The position numbers and the translations under genes were made by a program. 64,000 nt of DNA from Pleodorina starrii (taxonomy: Eukaryota; Chlorophyta; Chlorophyceae; Chlamydomonadales; Volvocaceae). Under the pieces are notes generated by a model. It was given only the letters and a program-made list of their open reading frames with translations. It was not told where the DNA came from and searched no databases. Of the stretch, positions 37,301 through 47,495 are shown piece after piece. The stretch lies in the NCBI GenBank assembly GCA_030267565.1, contig BRXU01000007.1:1240001-1304000 (forward strand), given 5' to 3'. Each line of letters opens with the position of its first letter. The stretch's first letter is position 1.

Positions 37301-38731
37301 GGGGGCGGGGAGCGCTTAAGGGGCGATGGAAGCCAGAGGGGGGGTTGGGGCCCTGACGTAAACCCGAATGCGGTACGCACCATGCTGACTGTCCCACCAG
37401 CGTACTCAAACCCAAACCCAACCCGAGCTTCCGCCCCCCCCCGCCGGTGCAGCCAAACCCAGGCTCCGAAACCCGGCTCAGATTTTCCTTCATGTACCTG
37501 TCCCTCCCCCGCACCGGCACCGGCACCGCCACCCACGTGTCCCCCGCCGCCGACACTCGCAACTCCCCCGCCCCACCCCACCCTACCCACCCCCCCTCGT
37601 GTGTTTGCACCTTTCCCGACCCCGACCCCGACCGGGTTCCTCCGCTACTCCCCCCCCTCGCGCCCCCCCGCCCCCCCCGCTCCGGCCTAGACGGGGAGAA
37701 CCCCCCAACCCCATCCCCCCCCCCCCACCCCCCACTCACAGTTCCCCCACCCTCCTACCCCCCCAGCCCCCAGCCCCCCCCTCACAGTTGGAATAGGTCG
37801 CCATGCAGCGGCGTCAGCACCTCAGGTCGGGGCTGCAGCGCCCTCACAGCCGACCTCAGCGGCAGGACGCCCCTCCGCGGACAGTTGGAGGCCAGCACGT
37901 GCTCCTTCAGCTTGCGGGCGGCGGAGTAGACTAGGGGAGGGGGAGGGGGAGGGGGAGGAGGGAGGGGGGGGGAGGAGAGGGGGAGGAGGGGGGCGAGGGG
38001 GGCGGGGGGGGGGCGATAATCGGAAAAGGGTGCCGGGGAGGGGGCCGGGCGGTAATCAGGTGCCGGTACTCGACAGGATGGGGAGCATGGGGTGGGGTGG
38101 GTTTTGGTTGGAGCGAGGCAGACCGGGAATGGCACGGCGTTTGAGCCTTCAGGGAGTTTGGGGGCAACAAGCAGGCGGAGGTTGCAGACGGGGGGGGAGA
38201 ACCGGGGTTGGCGGCAGCGGGGGGTCTGATGCGTGTGAAGTCCTTCCCCTGCCCCCGACCCAGTGCCGCTGCAGCTCCGGCCCAATTGCCTAATCCTGGA
38301 GGAGGACTCACAAATGTCTGGGGCAAGGCGGATTTGCGCAGCGGCCTGAGGGGAGTCGCAGGCCATGAAGAAGCGGGATGCGTTGTCGATGAAGCCCACA
38401 TCTGGCACATGTAAGTTGCCCTTGGCCAGATGGTGGCTGCGGACACATGCCACGGACGGACATGGCATAGTGATTGACGTGAACGACTGTCAACGTGTCA
38501 TTCGTGGTGGAAGAACCGGACGCCAATGTCGGAGCCCTGGCGCCAGATCTCGACTCACAGGAAGAAAGCGAAGCCCAGCGAGTGCTGCGCCGGATCTAAT
38601 GCTTGAAGAGCTGCTGCAATGTGCTGGTAGTTTTGCGTAAAAACCGCATCAGAGCCCTTTAGCGTACTCAGCAGCTGGGACAAATCGTTCGGGTTGGACA
38701 GCGCCACCACTTGCGCCACCAGCGCCTCCAT
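34372..38731 (-). CDS. CSN3: COP9 signalosome subunit 3, nine exons
   Basis: CSN3 is a PCI-domain scaffold subunit of the COP9 signalosome, which removes NEDD8/RUB from cullin-RING ubiquitin ligases. Minus-strand exons: 38731-38559, 38436-38312, 37930-37786, 37134-36998, 36419-36294, 35851-35694, 35411-35257, 35052-34791, 34545-34372. They join in frame to 484 residues. Recognisable segments are MEALVAQVVALSNPNDLSQL, LYCYYGGMLCIG, AAYKKYVLVCLIHAG, LLHLPKYTSSC, then the PCI region DNNLGLVRQVVASLAVRSIQ and RLTQTFLTLSLTDIA, and GQIHAKIDGRTGMVRF, all close to plant CSN3. The C-terminal part is Gly/Ala-rich and longer than in Arabidopsis (~430 residues). Intron 7 starts with GC (CTCAG|GCGGGT), the only choice that keeps the frame. 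It is divergent from the RUS gene. Confidence 0.96.
35055..35106 (+). repeat. GGGA tetramer array
   Basis: About twelve GGGA units lie beside the exon 8 acceptor of CSN3. On the coding (minus) strand they form a TCCC tract leading to the CCGCAG acceptor. Confidence 0.85.
35126..35146 (-). repeat. Repeat A fragment
   Basis: GGTTGTCCACGTATAGGG matches one end of dispersed repeat A, within CSN3 intron 7. Confidence 0.5.
35567..35658 (+). repeat. CTCCC pentamer array
   Basis: About 18 copies of CTCCC lie in CSN3 intron 6. On the transcribed strand sense they are GGGAG. Confidence 0.95.
36122..36160 (+). repeat. Dispersed repeat A, good copy
   Basis: TTACCGTTCACGGGCTCCGG then CCTATACATGGATAACC. 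One base differs from the copy at 20687. It lies in CSN3 intron 5, antisense to the gene. Confidence 0.8.
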
Positions 38732-39119
38732 TCTAATATCCCTTTTCAACTAAATGCAAATGCGTAATGTTGCTGTGAATCCGGGACTGTCTCTTGCAAG
38801 AACTCCAGACAGTCGAAATCGACGTGCGTACAAGCCTGACAAATCGAAAAGCGTTCAGCAGCTAGAACCCAACATGGACATAATTATCTGTAGGACACAA
38901 CACAACTCCGCTTGAGCGACCCGCTCGGGTGCGGGTCACCCGACATCGTGCCGTGCAGTGCTCCCTCCGCATGCCACGCGATGACACCGAACCCGCGAAA
39001 AAGTCCAGCACTGAAACATTTCGACACCTCGCGACTTGATCATAATACATTCTGAATGGCGGGATCACAGCCCATGCAAACTCGGAACGCACTGTAACGC
39101 ATCTTCTGCATCGAACCAA
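38732..39119. promoter_or_regulatory. Compact divergent promoter, CSN3 and RUS gene
   Basis: Only 388 bases lie between the two start codons. The sequence is noticeably poorer in GC than the flanking genes. No TATA box or repeat is evident. Confidence 0.5.
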
Positions 39120-42100
39120 ATGTCACAGCAACATGAACCAGAAGCCAGGCTTCTGCTGCTGGAGTACCATCGCGGCCACCTCACGACATCGCTTGATGTA
39201 ACTCCAGGACACGGTGGCTCAGAGCGCAGCGCACAGCAGCGGACCGGCCGGACTGCCTCCGCGCGGCAGCAGCAGCAGGCCGCTGCTGACCAGCGCTCCC
39301 CCTTCTCCGGCGCGGCCTCCCTCCTCCGCGCCGCCTTCCTTCCCGAGGGCTTCCCCGACTCCGTCTCTCCCGACTACCTGGGTGAGCCACGCCCCACCCC
39401 CACCCCAACGAACCGCAGCTCATCGCAGCAGGAGCAAACCAAACCAAACAAAACAAAACAAAACAAAACCTAGAACTAGAACATGTGTACATGTCACACC
39501 AAACCAGCAGGAGACTCAAACGCATCGCAGGACGGGGCGGCGGGCGGAGTGGTCCAGCGGCACCTCGAGAGAGAGAGAGAGAGAGGGGGGGGGGGTCGCG
39601 CCGGGGTCGCCCACACCCCCTCTCACGCCATTACGTACGCCCCTAAGGGCCCTAACCCTAACCCTAACCCTAACCCTAACCCTAACCCTAACCGGCTCCG
39701 GCTCACGCGCTGCTGCCTCCCTGCCGGCGCTGCTGCCTCCCTCGTCCCTCCCGGTACTCTGCACTTCACTCCGCACTGCCCCCTTCCTCCCCGTTCCGCC
39801 GCCGCCGCCGTCTCCACTCCCCCGCGCTCCGTTCCTCTCCACCTCCGCCACCGCTTCCTCCACCTCCGCCACCGCCACCGCTTCTCTCCCTCCCCTTCCC
39901 CCCCCCCCGCCCCGCCCCGCCCCGCCCCGCAGGTTTCCAAACTTGGGACACGGTCCAGGCGCTGTCCTCCTACGTCCGGGGGGTGTTGACCAGCCAGGCC
40001 ATTCTGAGGGGCGTAGGCGTGGGGCACCAGGTGGGGTTGGGGGAGGTGGGGGGGTGGGGGTGGGGGGGCGCGCTTGGAGGGACGGGCCCCCCGCCTCCCT
40101 GAAGGGATGTGACGGGGGAAGGGGGGAGGGGGCTGACGGGGGGAGGGGAGAGGGGGGAGGGTACCTTCCGCTTCCTCCCGGTGCGTTGCGCCAACGAGCA
40201 ACTGCCTCCTCCTGGTCTGAATTCTCCAACCAGAAACCCTGTTAAACTCTTGTAAACCCTTATTAAACCCTAAAAAGCCCCCCCGGCCCACCTCGCAGGC
40301 CAGCAGCCCCCTCGCCGCCGTGTTCACGTTCTTCGTGCGGGACCTGGCGGGCATGCTCGGAGGCATCCTCTTCGCGTACCTCGAGGTACGACGATGTGTA
40401 CGACCCCGCAACCCCCGCAACCCCCGCAACCCCCGCTGTCCCGTTGCCCCTCCCTGCCGCTGCCGCTGCCTCCCCCCCAGGGCTCCAGCTTCGACTCGTG
40501 TGCTAAGCAGTGGAGACTGTTTGCGGATGTGGTGAATGACCTGGGTGGGTGGGGTGGGGGGGGTGACCCGCGGGTCGGTGGCTGCCCGGCAGGGCCCGGC
40601 TATGGCGCGGTGCTGGTGATGCGGCTTATGGGAGGAGATGGCGGCGAGGGCGGCGGAAGTGCGAGAGAGTGCCTGTCCTGCCTGCCTTGTCTATCCCTCG
40701 TGCCTTCCTCCCTCGTCCCCTCCCCTGCCCCCCTCCCCCTCCCCCCTCCCCTCCCCTCTCCTGCGACTGCTCCTTGGCCGACACATCCGCCGCGTTTCCA
40801 CTCCACTTATCCCCCGACTGGCCCCCGCAACGCTCAACACGACCCCTTCACCGCCCATCTATTAACTCCTCCTGCCTTTCGGCTGACAAACCCCCTCCCC
40901 CCTCCCCCCTCCCCCCGGTCCCCGTTCACCCCCCCCCCCCACACCCACACCCACACACCCTCAGGCATGACGCTGGAGTTGGCCTCCCCGCTCTTCCCCC
41001 GCGCCGCATTCCTCCTGATCGCCTGCCTGGGGAGCATCGCGAGGAGCCTCACAGGTGTGCGGATGTACGATTGTAGTACGGATGGTGTACGGATGGTGGT
41101 TGGGTTGGGTGGTCTTGACAACCCTTCGTCTTTACGTGAGTTACACCTTGTCGGCCGCCTTGTCGGCCGGCCGAGTGACGCCACCCGCCGCCGCCACCCG
41201 CCGCCATCGCCACCGCCCGCCGCCGCCATCCGCTCGGCGCAGGAGTGGCGGGGGGCGCCACCCGGGCGGCCCTCACTCAGCACTTCGCTCGGAGGGGCAA
41301 CGCGGCGGATGTGTCAGCCAAGGAGCAGTCGCAGGCGAGGGGAGGGGAGGGGGGAGGGGGAGGGGGAGGGAAGGGGAGGGGAGGATAGGGGAGGGGAGGG
41401 GATATGCGGTGATGGGGTCTGGTGGTGCGGGTACTCGCTCTGCTCTTGCTCTGCTCTGCTCTGCTCGGGGCGGGGCGGGGCGGGGCGGGGCGGGGCGGGG
41501 CGGGGGCCGCCACCGCGCGGAGGATCCTTCGAAGGGGGGGGGGACGGAGGCTCCTTCGCGAACAGCCACCCACGCAACACCACACCACGCCAAGCCACCC
41601 AACACGCAACGCTCCCAGCCCCGGCGACCCCACATGGGGCCCCAGGGGGGGCTCCAGGGGGGGCTCCAGGGGGGGCCCCAGGGGGGGCTCCAGGGGGGGC
41701 TCCAGGGAGGCTCCAGGGGGGCTCCAGGGGGGGCTCCAGGGGGGCTCCAGGGGGGGCTCCAGGGCGCTCCAGGGGGGCTCCAGGCCGGGCTCCAGGGGGG
41801 CGCCAGGGGGGGATCCAGCGCGGGCTCAAGGCGGGGCACCAGGGGGGGCTCCAGGGGGGGCTCCAGGGGGGGATCCAGGGGGGGCTCCAGGGGGGCTCCG
41901 GGGGGGCTCCAGGGGGGGCTCCAGGGGGGGCTCCAGGGGGGGCTCCAGGGGAGGCTCCAGGGGGGGCTCTAGGGGGGCTCCAGGGGAGGCTCCAGGGGGG
42001 GCTCCAGGGGGGGGCTCCAGGGGCAGCGAGGAGGTGTGGGGGGGCCCAACTGAACCCCTTGCTGCCACCCGTATATGGGGTGGCATACCCAACCCACTGA

Positions 42101-44241
42101 TGTGGCATTTCCCCCTCTCTCCTCACTCCTCCCCTCCCTCTTCCTCCCCTTCCCCCCCATCCCTCGGGGCGCAGGAAACCGCCACCACCATTCTGGGCAT
42201 GGTCGCCGGCATGGCGCTGACACGACTGCTGGCCGCACTGGAGACGTCGGAGTCCTCCCCCTCCTCCTCCTCCTCCCCCTCCTCATCTGCCGCTGCTGTG
42301 TGGGCCTGGTCGGTGTTCGTGGGCCTTACGTTGCTGCACGTGGTTGCCAATGTGGCGGCTATGCGGGTGCTGCTGCTCACCTCCCTCAACAGCCCCCGAC
42401 TGGAACTGCTGGTGGACAGGTGGGGGGGGGGAGGGAGGGGGAGGGGCGGGGAGGGGGAGGGGAGGGGGGGGTTGAGGAGGCGCGAGTCCCTTGGCTCTCC
42501 CCTCCCCTAGAGGAGAGGAGAGGAGGGGAGGGGGCTCCTGTGAGGGGGTGGGTGAGGAGGCGGGCGGCCCTAGAGGAGGGGAGGGGAGAGGAGAGAGGAG
42601 GGAAGAGGGATGCCTTCATCTGGTCTTGTTGACTGCCCACCTCTTCCCCCACCCCCCCCGGCTTCTCTCCCCCCCAGGATGGGCAAGGTACCGTATTGTT
42701 GCCCCCACCCCACCCTCGGCCCCCACCCTCGGCCCCCACCCATCCCACCCCACCCATCCCACCCCACCCATCCCACCCCACCCATCCCACCCCACCCATC
42801 CCACCCCACCCCCTGATGCATGCCGCAGGTACCTCGTAGATGGTCGAGTACTGAGTCCGGATCAGGTCGCCAAACTCGAGGATCTGACTCCGCCGCCCTT
42901 TCGGCGGCTGCTGGATCTCATCACAGGTGGGAGGGGAGGAGAGGGGAGGGGAGGGACAGGGATGGGATAGGATGGGACCATCATCATCATCAGCAGCAGC
43001 AGCATCGGGTCGTCCGTCGTACCGGTGTTAGCTGCCTGATGGGGTGGGAATGGACTCGGGGACGACCAATGGCGGCCTCGGTGCGGTGGTTTGCCGCGAA
43101 ACGGTTGGGAGGGGAAACAGTTGCGGCGGTTGTTTCGACGGTTATTTAAAAGTTGCGGCGGCGGTTGTCCTGTCGTCCGCAGGGGCCTCCTGGCGCCGCC
43201 CGGTGCGTCTGCAGTACGGCAGCCGGCTCACAAGCGCGCTGCGGGCGGCCGAGGCGGCGGCGGAGGCGCGCGCCGGCGGGGCGGAGCAGCAACGGCAGGT
43301 GCGCGTACCGGTATGTGTGTGCGAGTGGGTGCGGTGGTGGTGGTGGTGGTGGTGGTGGTGGTGGTGGTGGTGGGTGTTTATCCACGGAAATAGGCCGGAG
43401 CCCCTAAACGAGGGGTACTTGCCTCTACGCAATGAGGTGGGGGGGACGGACTCCAGGCCTACAGGCCTTTGGCCTTGCCTTCGGTCGACCGGCTTAGTTG
43501 AAAAACCGCTGAAAAACCGTCAGACCGTGCCACACACCCCCTCCCTCCCCGCCGCCCCTCCCTCCCTACCTGCCCCGTGCCCCCTCCCCTCAGCGCATCG
43601 CCGCCCGCCTGTCCCTGCTGCTCCGGCGCCAAGGACACCGCCCCTACCTGCTGCTCACCACCACCACCACCACCACCACCACCACCACCACCACCACCAC
43701 CACCACCACCACCACCACCACCGGAAGACCCAACCGCAACACCGCACCCACCCGGGTTCTGCACTTGGTGCTGCGACGCGGCGCCGCCACACCCGATCTC
43801 CTGCGTGCCTTCGTGCACGCGCGCTGCCTCTTGCACTTCTGCAGCCGCCACCAGCAGCAGCAGCAGCAGCAGGGCCATCAGCAGCAGCAGCAGGACCAGC
43901 AGCAGGTGTCGTCGCTTCGGGAAAAGGTGGCGGCGGTGGCGGCTCAGGGCTTGGTGTCACGCGAGGGTGGCGGGAAGGCGCAGGGGAAGAAAGAGGAGGA
44001 GGAGGAGGAGGAGGAGAAGGAGGAGGAGGGGCCGGCCGGCGCGGCGGAGGCGGAGGCGTGGATGGCGGCGCGGTACGACAGGTTCGTTTCGGAGCTGGCG
44101 GCGGCGGGCTGGCAAACAGATCGGGTGGCGTTGCCGCGGCCGACGTGGACGGCGGAGTGGGGCCCGCCGCCGGCGGCGGCGACGGCGGCGGCGGGGGTGG
44201 CAAAGGCACCGAGCGGGAATGCGCACGCGCATGCGGACTGA
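39120..44241 (+). CDS. RUS/DUF647 family membrane protein, ten exons
   Basis: RUS (root UV-B sensitive, DUF647) proteins are membrane proteins linked in plants to vitamin B6 homeostasis and UV-B responses; the animal relative is RUSF1 (C16orf58). Exons: 39120-39381, 39933-40030, 40299-40385, 40481-40544, 40965-41054, 41243-41334, 42175-42419, 42829-42926, 43183-43298, 43594-44241, in frame, 599 residues. Signatures in order: FLPEGFPDSVSPDYL, WDTVQALSSYVRGVLTSQA, FFVRDLAGMLGGILFAY, KQWRLFADVVND, VAGGATRAALTQHFARRGNA with ADVSAKEQSQET, and a C-terminal RYDRFVSELAAAGWQTDRVA. Intron 6 starts with GC (TCGCAG|GCGAGG). The last exon carries about 22 Thr codons (43657-43722), a Gln run and an Asp/Glu/Lys run not usual for the family. 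TGTAA at 44540 may be the poly(A) signal. Confidence 0.95.
39651..39691 (+). repeat. Interstitial CCCTAA (TTAGGG-type) repeat
   Basis: About seven CCCTAA units lie in intron 1 of the RUS gene, flanked by AAGGG and ACCGGCTCCGG. The unit differs from the TTTTAGGG block at 33622. Confidence 0.92.
41636..42032 (+). repeat. GGGGGGCTCCA minisatellite
   Basis: About 400 bases of a 10-13 base unit built on GGGGGGCTCCA, with variable G-tract length and a few variant units (CGGGCTCAAGG, GGGGATCCAG). It fills intron 6 of the RUS gene, whose donor is GC. The G-runs at regular spacing make G-quadruplex formation possible on the transcript. Confidence 0.93.
42719..42813 (+). repeat. CACCCCACCCATCC 14-mer minisatellite
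   Basis: About five to six copies of CACCCCACCCATCC precede the exon 8 acceptor of the RUS gene. Confidence 0.88.
43334..43373 (+). repeat. GGT trinucleotide array
   Basis: About twelve GGT units lie in intron 9 of the RUS gene, followed at 43376-43410 by a diverged repeat A copy (TTTATCCACGGAAATAGGCC then GGAGCCCC). Confidence 0.85.
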
Positions 44242-44539
44242 GGGGGCCGGCTGAGTGGGGGAGAAGGGGGTGGGGGTGAGGCGGGGTTGGTTGCGGATTT
44301 AAGTGACTCGGATCGACCAGGCTGGGCACGTCGCAGCGCAAGCACCTGAACCTGTACGACAGCGTGTCACAACCTGTACGACGACGAGCGATGGGTGCAG
44401 GATGTGGCTGGGCATGTGGCTGATGGAGGTCGAGGGGTACGTGTATGGATGGAGCTGCATCAGTCAAGTTAGAGAGATACCGTAGAGACCGAGAGAAGGG
44501 GAGAGAGAATTCGTCTCTCGCTGTCTTGCGTAGTCTGTT

Positions 44540-44544
44540 TGTAA
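44540..44544 (+). terminator. Possible TGTAA poly(A) signal
   Basis: TGTAA is the usual polyadenylation signal of volvocine algae. This copy lies about 300 bases after the RUS stop codon. A five-base word alone is weak evidence. Confidence 0.4.
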
Positions 44545-45419
44545 AAGGGCGGGGTGGCTTGTAGATACCTTACACGCATGTCGGGGGCGGGGGCGGGGGA
44601 GAGAGAAAGAGAGATGCAACGGTGCAACGGTTTCAGCTCGTCACGGCCGCGCCGTCGGCCGTCGGCGTCCACAACCGCGCTGATGAGCCCAGGTGCCCCC
44701 GACGAACACAGAACACCGCACACACAACATACAGGCACACCGGAGGCGGGTAACGAGCGAGCGCGTTTCACTCTCAAATAACTTTCGAGGAGATGTGGAC
44801 GGGCGCGTCCTCCGATGCCCCCCCAATCTTTTTTAATTCTTCGAATAAAATGTTATCGCCTACTCAAATCCACACACTCAATCGAGGATTCCAAGCCCCA
44901 GCGCAAAAGCGGAGGACAACATTTTGGGTGCGCACGCGCCGTCGTGATCTGCGTTCTACGGCAGGCAGGAAAAGCCCGCTACAGTAATGCTGGCGGCTAC
45001 GACACCACACGCAACACAACAGAACGACGACGACGACAACGACATAATAAAAAGCGAAGCAGGCCTGGGCGCTTAGCGCCGTGCCGCTTCAACGATACCG
45101 ATTTCGGTCTCGGGGACCATATTACCATTTCGAGGGGCCCCAACCCCTGCGTCTGCCTGCCGCAACAACAGGCAGACTGGCATGCATGCATACGTACATA
45201 TCGGGTATGATGCGCGCCTGCGGGGGCGGGGGGGAGAGAATACCGTACACGACTTCACAAAAAGCTTTACGCGACGACTCCACACACACAGAGCCAAGAG
45301 ATATGGTGGTACGGGTGCAACATACCGCGTACGACAGCCGCCCCCCCCCTACGCCAGCCCTCCAACCACCAACCGATCAAATTACAACACGCGCCGCCCT
45401 CTTCCGTCCAACACACCGC

Positions 45420-45820
45420 TCAGCCCGCTTGGCTGAGGTTAGGAATCTTTCGAAAACGAAAACGAAGCAGCAGAAGAAGCGCCTCGTCCTGGCGCGGCAA
45501 GAGCCGCACCTGCGGACAACCCGCGGATTGAGTTTCCACTTTCCAGCCTTGCTGCTCTGTCCCCCTCCCCACCCCCACACAACCCACCAACCCCAGCCCA
45601 CGTCCCCACCCCATTCCTCTTCCACTCCTCCCTCCGGCCCTCTCCTCTCGCCGACCTGCCGCCGCCCTTCTCTCGCAGCCATCGTAACCTTGCCCATACC
45701 GCTCCCAAGCCCGCCATAACCGCCGTCCGGGGAGTTGGACGAGATGGACGAGCTCCTGGGAGGGTCAAACACGACCTTGATTACCACCGATTCTGATACC
45801 CCTCTGCAATCCAGCGCGTA
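45420..45820 (-). CDS. Candidate two-exon coding fragment, no family
   Basis: Minus-strand exon 45820-45689 (starts YALDCRGVSESVVIKVVFDP after a GGTACAG acceptor) could join exon 45509-45420 (VRLLPRQDEALLLLLRFRFR, stop). Donor GTTACG and acceptor CCGCAG keep the frame. An upstream exon with MTERYECITDADW is possible near 45905. The first exon reads like real protein. The rest is weak, and the piece may be a gene fragment. Confidence 0.25.
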
Positions 45821-46089
45821 CTGTACCCACACACCCGCCAGTTACTGCCCGCCCTTCATATGATGCACTAACCCAGTCTGCATCCGTTATGCATTCGTAT
45901 CGTTCAGTCATTGATGCCGTACCGCCGTACGCCCACCTCAGTCTACGACAGTTGTGCTTGCTGTGCCTTTTAGCACTGCGCTCCCTTTCCAGGTGCGATG
46001 CGGTGCGGTGCGGTGCGATTCGTTGAGAATCTCAACTACCGGGTACCGGGTAACGATTGGTAATAACGTCGCACAACGTTGCAGAGGCA

Positions 46090-46140
46090 TCTACCTATCT
46101 GTCTGTCCATCTATCTGTCTATCTGTCTATCTGTCTATCG
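46090..46140 (+). repeat. TCTA/TCTG tetranucleotide run
   Basis: Imperfect alternation of TATC and TGTC units, just downstream of the small minus-strand gene. Confidence 0.8.
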
Positions 46141-46149
46141 AATACAATA

Positions 46150-47495
46150 TTACTTGCTGTATCGCGACTTTGGCAGCACACAGCTGACCGCCACGAAGCC
46201 GATGACGAAGTAGATGAGGCCGTCCAGCTCCTCAACCGGCAGTGAGGTGCGGCGGCCCAGCTCCGCGATCAGGTCCTGACCGTACCAGGCCTGACCGACC
46301 CATGGGTCGCGGGTTATGGCACGCAGGTAGGCGCGGCAGAGGGACACCGGAGGGAGGGAGGGAGGGAGGGAGCGGTGGTGAGCTTTTAACGGGTGCCGAC
46401 ATTCAATGGCGAGGGATGGGGCGGGGGGCCGGAGAGAGTGGGTGCGAGGAAGTGGGCAGAAAACAGCTCAGGGAGGCTTTCGGCCCCCCTCCCCCCGGGT
46501 CACGCATGCACTCACTGCGCCACCGCTGCAGAGGTCAGCACCAACCCACCGCGACCTAAACCCCCACCCCCATCACCTTCCCCTTCCCCCCGCACACGGG
46601 CAGGGTTCTTCCCCGCCGCTGCCAAGTGCTGTGTCCGTGCTGGTTTCAAAAGCGGGCGCTGCGCTTCGGGCGGGTCTTGGGCGGGTGATCTGGGGGTATG
46701 CGGCTCAATGCAGCTCGGCGGCTCGGCGGCTCGCTGGCCAGACGTGAGGCGCAGGTTCGAGTCCAGCCGCTGCCAGGGAGCCGAGCCGCACAACTCACCA
46801 GCGTCGTCAGCGCTAACACCGACACGGAAGCCGCTAGCCGCCGTTGGCCCAGCCTCCGAGTCTCCGAGCGGATCAGCTTGAAGCCCCGGTTCGCTCGAAG
46901 CGCCGTCACAACGTTGCTGCTCGGCCCGGCCACGGACGACTGCATTGCAGGAACACGACATGGACATGCGATGAGGAATATATTTCGCGGCACCAGTATT
47001 ATCACGTCAAAGGGGCCGTCCAAGGGATTGGTAAATTTTCAGCGTCACAGTCGCTGCAACCACCAGGAGGTTGCCACGCTCAAGGGTGCACGTGGCATTC
47101 ACGCAGCCACGTCCCCTTACGCCCTACATGGCAACACCCGCGGACCGGACGCGTTGTTGCTAAACAAGCCACGCTCATGGAATATTACAAATTTCGGACC
47201 GGTACTCAAGAACGCTACGTCGCTACCTGAACCGGTGCCGGGAGCCCTTCCGCTTGCGGCATCCAAGCCGTCTTGTGCGACGTACCTCGGCCCCAGACAA
47301 CCAGCGCTGACTCGAGGAGGGAGAGTCCAAAGACTGGTCTTCAACGAAACTAGAGGCCGCTGGTGTCGTTGTCTCGACACGAGTGCCGTCCTCGACAGAC
47401 GCGCACAGGACCACACGCTCCCATCGCCGTATAGTTGGACCAGGTGATCTGCCGCAGGAAAGCAAGCGTCTGCCCAGCCCGCAAACTGCAGCCAT
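46150..47495 (-). CDS. Small organelle-type membrane protein, three exons
   Basis: Minus-strand exons 47495-47286, 46939-46799 and 46290-46150 join in frame at GTACGT/TGCAG and GTGAGT/GGTCAG junctions to about 163 residues. The N-terminus MAAVCGLGRRLLSCGRSPGP followed by TIRRWERVVLCAS has the Arg/Ser/Ala character of a chloroplast transit peptide with a VxCAS-like cleavage site. Residues ~110-118 (LAASVSVLALTTL) and ~140-155 (GLIYFVIGFVAVSCVL) are hydrophobic, giving one or two membrane segments. The last exon is the strongest. Using exon 2 as the first coding exon, with the ATG at 46945, would give a shorter protein of 95 residues. I do not recognise the family. A GACCCATGGGTC palindrome lies just upstream of the last acceptor. 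Confidence 0.5.

Larger units (their letters stand above)
44242..46149. other. Intergenic region with one candidate gene
   Basis: After the RUS 3' end the DNA is less GC-rich and carries no recognisable family. A possible short minus-strand gene (45820-45420) is given separately. A TCTA/TCTG tetranucleotide run lies at 46090-46140. Confidence 0.4.

Noticed and set aside
39651..39691. Chromosome end suggested by CCCTAA repeats
   Set aside because: The block is only ~40 bases and lies inside an intron of an intact gene with genes on both sides, so it is interstitial.
41636..42032. Regularly spaced repeats resembling a CRISPR array
   Set aside because: Units are 10-13 bases with no unique spacers, in a eukaryotic intron. 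It is a minisatellite.
46690..46780. tRNA-like B box (GGTTCGAGTCC) at about 46753
   Set aside because: No matching acceptor stem, D arm or anticodon arm could be placed around it. The stretch is inside an intron of the small minus-strand gene.
46698..47447. 250-codon plus-strand frame
   Set aside because: It lies antisense to the better-spliced minus-strand small gene, has no recognisable domain, and shows mixed residue composition typical of a shadow frame.
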